Below are positions 15,357-21,833 of a stretch of DNA of 35,534 nucleotides, in pieces. The stretch's first letter is position 1; the number at the start of each line of letters is the position of its first letter. The translations under genes and the position numbers were made by a program. The stretch is from contig WRHF01000004.1 in NCBI GenBank assembly GCA_009783415.1, positions 1 to 35,534 on the forward strand. Direction: 5' to 3'. The notes beneath the pieces were generated by a model, which was not told the DNA's origin, searched no databases, and saw nothing but the letters and a program-made list of their open reading frames with translations. The stretch is from Clostridiales bacterium (GTDB lineage: Bacteria > Bacillota > Dehalobacteriia > UBA4068).

Positions 15357-16535
15357 TCAAAAATTCGTAACATCATGCTTTTTGATCCGGTTTGCCTGAA
15401 AAGCTATTATGGGGATAATAACGACTGTTTCGCAGATGAGAGTACCGATCAGGGATTCGGGGCAAAAATAGGAAAGTTGGAGGCCTTTTGCAAATAGAAC
15501 AGTCTCGTTCAGAACAAATATCATCAGCAAAACCATGACTGCCCCCAGAGCCAAGCCCAGCAAATTGATCAGGATAGTCTCTTTGATAACTTTGAAGGTG
15601 ATCTCCCAGCGGGAAAATCCGGTTGCTTTATAGATGCTGAATTCCAGCTTTCTATTGGCGTATTCCCCGATCAAAATGGCATTTATCATAATGGCCAGGA
15701 TCAGGGCAACAATAAGCGCCACAACAATAATTATCGCATAATATACAGCTAAAACGTCGTTGATTATATTTTTTTGATACTCATAATCAATAAACTGCAG
15801 GTCAGGATATTCTTGTTTTAATTGCATAACGGCAGCATTAAAATCTTCTCTGGATTTTTCCTTATCAGGAGTATTTTCTCTCAAAAGCAAAACACTATCC
15901 GGAGTATGGGCAGAGTCTATCCGAAATGAGGTATAGCCGTTTGACTTATAGGTCTGAGCCAGGGTGCTGCTTTGTTTAAACCCTGTAATCAACTCCCCGT
16001 CATTATCTATTACAGCTCCCTTTTCCAGACCCAGGTTTCTTTTCAGAAGATCACTCATAGCCATCTCACCATTGGCAAGCTGCCAATCGATTGAGGGATC
16101 AATGAACAGCCCTACAGTATTTTTAAAGACAGAAAAGTTATTCGAATTGTAGAAAATAGGCATAGAGATGCCTCCGGGTAATCCGATCAGCCTGGTAAAG
16201 GATATTTTCTGCCGGGCATTAATATCTCTTATCCCGCCGGTATTCTTCTGATCCGCAAAATAGCTGACCAGCATCACCCTGCCAATGCCAAAATTGGACT
16301 CGCTTGAAACATTCTTCAAAAATTCCAGACAATCCTGCTTATCCAGGCCGGTACCTTTTGAGACAATGGTAAAATCCTGATAGATATCTATTGTTTTCAG
16401 GTTCTCATAATAGGGGCTGCTGATATACAACCCGCCCAGATAGCAGATGGAAATAAGCGACATCAAAGCGATCAGAATGAATACCCGCGATCTGTTGTTT
16501 AGTAAATAATATAAAGCATGAATAGGCTTGATCAT
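15357..16535 (-). CDS. ABC transporter permease, FtsX/MacB type (second permease)
   Basis: 392 aa. It has an N-terminal membrane helix (about 18-36), a large extracytoplasmic domain, and three C-terminal helices (near 265-290, 318-340 and 358-378) in the FtsX arrangement. The charged cytoplasmic stretch EYANRKLEFSIYKATGFSRWEI is typical of FtsX-type permeases. Its start overlaps the ATP-binding gene's stop by 4 bases (ATGA), so the two are translationally coupled. It is the last gene of the kinase-regulator-permease-ATPase-permease unit. The substrate is unknown; such systems commonly export lipids or peptides, or transmit signals about cell-envelope damage. Confidence 0.88.
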   Translation of the reverse strand: MIKPIHALYYLLNNRSRVFILIALMSLISICYLGGLYISSPYYENLKTIDIYQDFTIVSKGTGLDKQDCLEFLKNVSSESNFGIGRVMLVSYFADQKNTGGIRDINARQKISFTRLIGLPGGISMPIFYNSNNFSVFKNTVGLFIDPSIDWQLANGEMAMSDLLKRNLGLEKGAVIDNDGELITGFKQSSTLAQTYKSNGYTSFRIDSAHTPDSVLLLRENTPDKEKSREDFNAAVMQLKQEYPDLQFIDYEYQKNIINDVLAVYYAIIIVVALIVALILAIMINAILIGEYANRKLEFSIYKATGFSRWEITFKVIKETILINLLGLALGAVMVLLMIFVLNETVLFAKGLQLSYFCPESLIGTLICETVVIIPIIAFQANRIKKHDVTNF

Positions 16536-17221
16536 ATATTTTTTTCCTTAGATATAATTTTGGTTGTGCCCAGAATGCTTCCATCCCACATTTCTATCTT
16601 TCCGGAAGCATTTTTAAGGATCGATGTATCATGGGTAATAACCAGGACCAGCTGACTTAAAGCATATGTTTTCAAGACGTCCATTACAAGATTGGCAGTG
16701 TCATGATCTAAAGATGATGTGGGTTCGTCGGCAAAAATAACTTTAGGATCGTTGATCATGGCTCTGGCAATGGCGACCCGCTGTCTTTGTCCGCTGGAGA
16801 GCGCGGGCGGACGCTTTTGCATTTCGCTGGGTTTGATGCCAAAATCAAAAAGGAGTCTTTGGCCCCGTTCCGCCGCCAGAGAAGAATTTTCTGTCGAGGC
16901 AATGATGACATTATCCAAGGCGCTCATATAATGAACCAAAAAGTGCCTCTGGAATACAAAACCAAATTCACGGCGTCTCAAGGACTCCTTTTCCTTTTGG
17001 CTATAATCTTTGAACTGCTTGCCATCATACCAGATCTCACCTGCCGTCTGCTCTTTCAAGGTAGAAAGGCAATACATCAGGGTCGATTTGCCGCTGCCGG
17101 ATGGTCCCACAATCCCCCAAAGCCCCTTTTCGGGTAAAGTGAGGTCGATATTCTTAAGGGCAAAAACTTTTTCTGCCTTATCTATATCGTAAATCAAAGT
17201 TAGCTTTCTCAACTCAAACAT
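16532..17221 (-). CDS. ABC transporter ATP-binding protein, MacB/LolD type
   Basis: 229 aa from the ATG at 17221, preceded by AAGGAG with 9-base spacing. A longer frame upstream would translate the dispersed repeat (17256-17358) and is rejected. Walker A is GPSGSGKST (39-47); the signature is LSSGQRQRVAIARA; Walker B with the following switch is VIFADEPTSSLD; and ITHD carries the switch histidine. The family energises FtsX-type permeases. It lies between two permease genes (17360-18463 upstream, 15357-16535 overlapping downstream), implying a heterodimeric transporter. Confidence 0.93.
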   Translation of the reverse strand: MFELRKLTLIYDIDKAEKVFALKNIDLTLPEKGLWGIVGPSGSGKSTLMYCLSTLKEQTAGEIWYDGKQFKDYSQKEKESLRRREFGFVFQRHFLVHYMSALDNVIIASTENSSLAAERGQRLLFDFGIKPSEMQKRPPALSSGQRQRVAIARAMINDPKVIFADEPTSSLDHDTANLVMDVLKTYALSQLVLVITHDTSILKNASGKIEMWDGSILGTTKIISKEKNI

Positions 17222-17255
17222 AGTTAGAAACTCCTTATACCCATCATTTTCATTG

Positions 17256-17358
17256 AATAAAAATAAGTTGTTTGCTTCAATAGTTTTCGCGGAGCGAAAA
17301 GTTACCGGCATTCTGAATTCTGAATTCTGAATTCTGAATACATGTGCTCGAAGAGCGC
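17256..17358 (-). repeat. Dispersed hairpin element, copy D, inside the ABC operon
   Basis: Read on the minus strand it begins one or two bases after the permease stop codon with GCGCTC TTC GAGCAC. It then has four GAATTCA-type units, AATGCCGGTAACTTTTCGC and CTCCGCGAAAACTATTGAAG, and ends in CAAACAACTTATTTTTATT. Here the element lies within a probable operon, between the first permease and the ATPase gene. It may attenuate or uncouple expression of the downstream pair. Confidence 0.8.
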
Positions 17359-17359
17359 A

Positions 17360-18463
17360 TTAAATCATTTCTTCTTCCAAAATGTCAATGGTATCAACTT
17401 TTTGCATAGCAAAGAATATAGCCGGCTGCATAGCGGCAAAGATCAAAAAAAGGCAGGCAAAGCAGTGCAATAGCTCTTTGGCCATAAATAATGATATGTT
17501 CAACCCCAGGGGGATAATAATAAAGCATTTGACTAAAAAATATAAGACAATAGATAAAGCAGAACCAATCAGGATAGAAATGCCGAAAACAAATAAGAGT
17601 TTTTTGAGAACAGATAAGTAAATATCTTTTTTGGAAAAACCAATCGAATAATAAAAACACAGTTCCGCTTGCCTGTCCCGGATATATAAGCTAAGCAAGG
17701 CCATCAAACACAGGATAATCAAGACAACAGCGGTAGTTTTTATGAGAAAATAAATTCTATATTCGATATTAGCATATCTTTGCTGAATATCCTTTTGGCT
17801 AAAGTAGTCTTCTGCCACCAGATTATTCGGATCCTCAATCTTAAGTTTTTCATCCGATAAATTCTTAGAATAGTTGATATTATTGCCGGAAGAAAGAATC
17901 ACAACACTTTGGAGATCAGGGGAATCAGCTATGCCGGCAACCAAATAACAGTCGCTTTCTAAAATGCCAATAATTTCCAGTTGGCCTCCCAGGCTATCAC
18001 CTATTTTCAGATTTTGATTGGTGGCATACTTTTGATCCACAATGATTTCATGGTTTTTTTCCGGTAATCTACCGCGGGTCAAAGTGGCTGATGTGTATTC
18101 CAGAATAATTTTTATATCTTCTCGGCTGACCAGGTAGGCCTTGGCCAAAGGCCGGTTTTCAAAAATCGTATTGATATCTATTCTAACCGGATCACAAGGA
18201 AGAACATGATCTATCTCTGGAATTTTTTCCAAACTCTTTATCAAACCATCAATGCTGATGTTGTTTGCGATAGGGGATATGACCTGAAGTTTTTCTGCTT
18301 GATACAGCAGAATTCTCTCCATGACTTCTCCGGAGGGCTGTAATATGAATGCCATACTGTAGAGCATGATAATAAACACGGATACGCTTAGAATCAAAGT
18401 AAATAATCTTTGCCTGTTATTCTTAATATAATATTTCACTGATAACCCAGTCTGACCCTTCAT
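17360..18463 (-). CDS. ABC transporter permease, FtsX type (first permease)
   Basis: 367 aa from the ATG at 18463, preceded by GAGAGG with 6-base spacing. A longer frame reaching 18541 would overlap the response-regulator gene and lacks a ribosome binding site. There is one N-terminal membrane helix (LFTLILSVSVFIIMLYSMAF), an extracytoplasmic domain with GRLPEKNHEIIV and LKIGDSLG (MacB periplasmic-core-like), and three C-terminal helices. IRDRQAELCFYYSIGFSKKDI marks the FtsX cytoplasmic loop. It starts 19 bases after the response regulator stop. It pairs with the permease at 15357-16535, to which it is only distantly similar. Confidence 0.88.
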   Translation of the reverse strand: MKGQTGLSVKYYIKNNRQRLFTLILSVSVFIIMLYSMAFILQPSGEVMERILLYQAEKLQVISPIANNISIDGLIKSLEKIPEIDHVLPCDPVRIDINTIFENRPLAKAYLVSREDIKIILEYTSATLTRGRLPEKNHEIIVDQKYATNQNLKIGDSLGGQLEIIGILESDCYLVAGIADSPDLQSVVILSSGNNINYSKNLSDEKLKIEDPNNLVAEDYFSQKDIQQRYANIEYRIYFLIKTTAVVLIILCLMALLSLYIRDRQAELCFYYSIGFSKKDIYLSVLKKLLFVFGISILIGSALSIVLYFLVKCFIIIPLGLNISLFMAKELLHCFACLFLIFAAMQPAIFFAMQKVDTIDILEEEMI

Positions 18464-18482
18464 AACAAACCTCTCATTTAAC

Positions 18483-19190
18483 TTAATTTTCAGGTTCCTC
18501 TTCGGGATCATCATAAGTCTGATCCGAATCAGTGGTTTCAATAGGCAGGTCTTTTTTAAGTGCCATCACGAGTTGAATCCTGTCACTAATGCCGGTTTTT
18601 TCATAAATAGATGACATATAATTTCTTACTGTTCCTTCGGCAATAAATAGTTTTTCCGCGATCTGACTGTTTGTGCATCCGCTCGCCAGGAGCCTGCAAG
18701 TTTGACGTTCGCGTAAGGTCATGTTCTCAAACAGTATTTTTTTGCTGATCGGCGCATCTTCATTTGTTTGTCGGGCAATCTTGCGGATCCATTTCAGAAC
18801 TCTTCTGTCAAAAATGCTTTGCCCCTGCAGCAAAAGTTTTATGGCATGGATAAGCTTGTCGGAAAGATCCTTGGTGATATAGCTGTCCGCCCCACTTATG
18901 ATAGCCTCCGCTATATCTTTTTCCCCACAAAATGTTGTCAGAACCATTTTTTTCATAAAGGGATATTTGCCATTGAGGTCGCAGATCAATTGGATTCCGT
19001 TCATCACAGGCATTTCTAAATCTATCAGCATCAGATCCGCTTGGATTTCTTCTAAAAGCAACAAAGCTTCCTTTCCGTTATAGGCGGTCCCTACAACCTC
19101 GAACCCCCCCCTTTTTTCCAGTATTATCTTGAGGTTTTCTACTATATCATGGTCATCATCGACAACAATTATCGTTTGCTTATCTATCAT
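18483..19190 (-). CDS. NarL/LuxR-type response regulator
   Basis: 235 aa. The receiver domain has VVDDDHD acidic residues, phosphoacceptor Asp57 (MLIDLEMP), TT in VLTTFCG and Lys in SYITKDLS. The C-terminal GerE/LuxR helix-turn-helix reads LRERQTCRLLASGCTNSQIA followed by EKLFIAEGTVRNYM. The acidic tail (DSDQTYDDPEEEPEN) is unusual. The start overlaps the kinase gene's 3' end. ATG at 19190 lies seven bases after GAGGTGA and is preferred to ATG at 19196, which is too close. It likely controls the downstream ABC genes. It is one of two kinds of candidate for binding the TGAC-N4-GTCA sites upstream of the nearby glycyl radical operon. Confidence 0.93.
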   Translation of the reverse strand: MIDKQTIIVVDDDHDIVENLKIILEKRGGFEVVGTAYNGKEALLLLEEIQADLMLIDLEMPVMNGIQLICDLNGKYPFMKKMVLTTFCGEKDIAEAIISGADSYITKDLSDKLIHAIKLLLQGQSIFDRRVLKWIRKIARQTNEDAPISKKILFENMTLRERQTCRLLASGCTNSQIAEKLFIAEGTVRNYMSSIYEKTGISDRIQLVMALKKDLPIETTDSDQTYDDPEEEPEN

Positions 19191-20436
19191 TGCCATTCAC
19201 CTCTAAAATTGGAATTGTGATTTCTACCGCAAAGCTCTCCGTTGTTTTTAGCTGGTATGCTCCCCCGCATTCACGGACATATTTTTCTATGTTTTTCAAG
19301 CCGAAGCCATCATTTAATTTGCTAAGTTTTTGTTCTTCGGAAAGTGAAATGAAGGAAAGACCGTTGTCCGACACGCATAGCTTAAGATAAGCTCTGCTAT
19401 ATGTTAGAAGTACAGTTATCGTGGTAATATCGGCAGTCTTTGAGGCATTGGTCAATAATTCCATCAATGCTCCGGTAATAAACTCCCCATGCCTTTTGGG
19501 GACAGATATATCCGGGGGTTGATCCTTTAGGTTGTGGACAAGTTTTAGCGGCGTGCAGGAGATGAACTCTTCCGCGCTTAAATGCATGTAGGATACCAGG
19601 TCGGATAAGGCGGCGCTTTCGTTTTCCGGATCCATGATCCTGACGATCTGGCGAATGGATTCCAAGCCTTCAGACATCTTATCCCTGGCGATCAGGATTT
19701 TCTTCATAGACTCATCAGGGCAAAGATCATGCAAAATGTGGGCGGCCTCCAGGGTCATTATCGAAGAGGTGATCGCATGGCCTACGACATTATGGATATT
19801 AAGACTCATGGTTTCCCGTTCCTTGTTGCGAGCATTTTGGATTTCAATATCCTTTTGCAGGGCCAACCTATTGCTGAATAGTTTTTCAGTCAGCGCGTTT
19901 ACAGATGAAGCGCTCATGATCTTTTCAATATCTGACAGCCTTTCCAGGTAGTTGCCGAAGTAAAAAAAAAGGACAAAGCAGATCACCGCATTTAGAACCA
20001 GAGCTGCGGAAGTAATGAGGATATTTATTGCCCGCAGCTCATTTGATCCTACAAATGAAAAAATAAGTAGGGCAGCAATTAATATGATCAGCGTCAGGTA
20101 GCGGCCAAATCCTTGCTTTATCTCTATGATCTTGTGATAGCATAAAAGATAGGGTAATAGTAAAAGAGCTGTCCAGTGCAGGGATACAAGGCAAAGTATA
20201 AAATAGGCCGCAAATAAGCCGATCAATAAAGGCTTTCTCAGGGAAGACTCTTCACGCATTATATCCACTGCGAAATGCAAAAATACAATTGAACTGTATA
20301 GCAATAATAAAACATAATATTTGGCTTCTCTCTCAATACTGCCGGCTTCGATATTGCAGACGAACAAAAACGAGCCCAGTATGAGTATCATAAATAAAGC
20401 AACTATGTTTTTGGTTCTAATTATATCAGACTTCAT
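19180..20436 (-). CDS. Membrane sensor histidine kinase, HisKA_3 (DesK/LiaS-like) family
   Basis: 418 aa. Five or six membrane helices fill residues 10-160 with very short loops, so the signal is probably sensed within or at the membrane. A short coiled coil follows, then the HisKA_3 box with His215 (SLNIHNVVGHAI). The HATPase_c domain has the N box ELLTNASKTA, the G box DNGLSF and DGFGLKNIEKYV. It phosphorylates the response regulator encoded immediately downstream with an overlapping start. The ribosome binding site is weak (GGGAG, far from the ATG). The arrangement resembles envelope-stress modules that control ABC transporters. Confidence 0.92.
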   Translation of the reverse strand: MKSDIIRTKNIVALFMILILGSFLFVCNIEAGSIEREAKYYVLLLLYSSIVFLHFAVDIMREESSLRKPLLIGLFAAYFILCLVSLHWTALLLLPYLLCYHKIIEIKQGFGRYLTLIILIAALLIFSFVGSNELRAINILITSAALVLNAVICFVLFFYFGNYLERLSDIEKIMSASSVNALTEKLFSNRLALQKDIEIQNARNKERETMSLNIHNVVGHAITSSIMTLEAAHILHDLCPDESMKKILIARDKMSEGLESIRQIVRIMDPENESAALSDLVSYMHLSAEEFISCTPLKLVHNLKDQPPDISVPKRHGEFITGALMELLTNASKTADITTITVLLTYSRAYLKLCVSDNGLSFISLSEEQKLSKLNDGFGLKNIEKYVRECGGAYQLKTTESFAVEITIPILEVNGNDR

Positions 20437-20498
20437 AATATAAACTTTTCTCCCATTTCACAGCGCAGGGCTGCCCAATGTCCTGATAAAAACCGATT

Positions 20499-20525
20499 GT
20501 ATTCCCGCCGGGGGCCGGGGAATAC
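20499..20525 (-). terminator. Terminator after the glycyl-radical activase gene
   Basis: GTATTCCC (20499-20506) and GGGAATAC (20518-20525) flank a GC-rich centre that extends the stem with a bulge. On the minus strand it is followed by AATCGGTTTTTATC. It separates the glycyl radical operon from the histidine kinase gene. Confidence 0.6.
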
Positions 20526-20530
20526 AAGTT

Positions 20531-21286
20531 TTATATTTGCTTTTGGTTCAGAAATCCAAGCAATACCTGGGGCCTGATAAATATCTTATTCTTTTGCACA
20601 TCATTATAAGGTAAAGTTAGATGGTTATCAGCTAGACCCAGCTCTTCTAAGAGCAAAAGGATTCCTTTCAGGTTACTTTCGGTGTCGGTTATGCCCGGGA
20701 TCAGGGGGGTTCTGGGAATGATCCTTATTTCTTCCTTGACCAGATGACGCAGATTATCCAGAATAAGCAGGTTGTCCCGGCCGGTATACTTCTTATGTTC
20801 TTCGGGATCGATCAGCTTGAGGTCATAGAGGATACAGTCAAGATAGGGCAAAACCAGATCTTTGAAAGCTGAAAAATCAAAATAACCGCAGGTTTCAATT
20901 GCGCAGCTGATCTCCTTATCTCTAAGTATCTTAGCAAACTCACCAATAAATTCCATATGCAGGGTCGGCTCTCCGCCGCTGAGCGTAACCCCGCCGCCTG
21001 AAACCCTATAATAGGTAATATCTTCGCTGACCATGGATACAAGTTCGTTGATAGTACATTGCATCCCAATAGAGGAAAGCGCTCCATAGGGGCATAAATC
21101 AAGGCAATTGCCGCAGTTTTGGCAGAGTTTGCCGGTATAGGAATATTCAAAATACTGATTTTTGGAAACCGGATTATGGCACCATAAGCAATCTAAGGGG
21201 CATCCTTTAAAAAACACTACGGTTCTGATCCCGTCACCATCATCAATACTGCCCCTTTTGATTTGAAAAATGAATGGTGTTTTCAT
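20531..21286 (-). CDS. Glycyl-radical-enzyme activating protein (radical SAM)
   Basis: 251 aa. The radical-SAM cluster motif is C29-x3-C33-x2-C36 (GCPLDCLWCHN), with GDGIRT before it and SGGEP after it. This installs the glycyl radical on the enzyme encoded two genes upstream, using S-adenosylmethionine. Most activases of the glycerol-dehydratase/choline-lyase group carry two ferredoxin-like CxxCxxCxxxC motifs. Here only one is present (C55, C58, C61, C65), with a lone C77, and the protein is correspondingly short. The start (ATG, with GGGAGG upstream) overlaps the SCP2-like gene by 44 bases. It is last in the operon. Confidence 0.93.
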   Translation of the reverse strand: MKTPFIFQIKRGSIDDGDGIRTVVFFKGCPLDCLWCHNPVSKNQYFEYSYTGKLCQNCGNCLDLCPYGALSSIGMQCTINELVSMVSEDITYYRVSGGGVTLSGGEPTLHMEFIGEFAKILRDKEISCAIETCGYFDFSAFKDLVLPYLDCILYDLKLIDPEEHKKYTGRDNLLILDNLRHLVKEEIRIIPRTPLIPGITDTESNLKGILLLLEELGLADNHLTLPYNDVQKNKIFIRPQVLLGFLNQKQI

Positions 21287-21833
21287 TGGTTCCTCCCGGG
21301 GGTAATGCCATATTTCTGAGTGTTAAGGCCATATAGGCGAATTTGATCAAATAGTTTAAATTGCCTTTGAAGTCGATCTCCTGTTTAAGGGCTGCCTCAA
21401 AGATATTGGGCGGATAGGAAAGCAGTAATTTCATGATCGCTTCTCCGTCTTTGAAAACAAGGGTGACCTTAGGATCCGAAACCTGTCTTTTTCGAATCTT
21501 GAGCTTATTATCTTTAAATATCGCCGCGACATGTATATTGGATTTTCCGTTAATAAACAAATACTCCGCTTCAAAATCCTTGATGTTTTTCCGGAAGTTG
21601 GAATCGATTATCAGAATAAGGCTCATTATTCTCAACAATACAACTAAGAACTTATCCGCCACCGCCCTTGAAATTATTCCCACTAACGCCCTCTTGATAA
21701 TGCCGAGAAACTTGCCAAAGTAGTGTTTTATCCTGATCTCTCTAAAGTGAATGGGATTTTCTGCCGTTTTATGCGGATTCTCTTCTGTTTTACCCGGATT
21801 GTCTGCTAATTTAGGTGCAGTGATCGTATTCAT
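21243..21833 (-). CDS. SCP2 sterol-binding-like protein
   Basis: 196 aa, starting on the base directly after the glycyl radical enzyme's stop codon. The first 50 residues are polar and basic; a hydrophobic helix lies near 45-75. The C-terminal half has alternating strands and LVFKDGEAIMKLLL..PPNIFEAALKQEIDFKGNL, which resembles SCP2-type lipid-carrier domains. SCP2-like proteins are found beside some glycyl radical enzymes. A role in holding or delivering a hydrophobic substrate is possible but unproven. It is sandwiched between the enzyme and activase genes, with tight coupling at both ends. Confidence 0.65.
   Translation of the reverse strand: MNTITAPKLADNPGKTEENPHKTAENPIHFREIRIKHYFGKFLGIIKRALVGIISRAVADKFLVVLLRIMSLILIIDSNFRKNIKDFEAEYLFINGKSNIHVAAIFKDNKLKIRKRQVSDPKVTLVFKDGEAIMKLLLSYPPNIFEAALKQEIDFKGNLNYLIKFAYMALTLRNMALPPGGTNENTIHFSNQKGQY

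Noticed and set aside
17222-17311. 30-residue N-terminal extension of the ABC ATPase
   Set aside because: It is largely a translation of the dispersed repeat (VTFRSAKTIE). The same repeat gives VTFRSTKRIE near 6400. The ATG at 17221 has a proper AAGGAG site.
18464-18541. Longer start for the first ABC permease
   Set aside because: It would overlap the response-regulator gene and has no ribosome binding site; ATG at 18463 follows GAGAGG.
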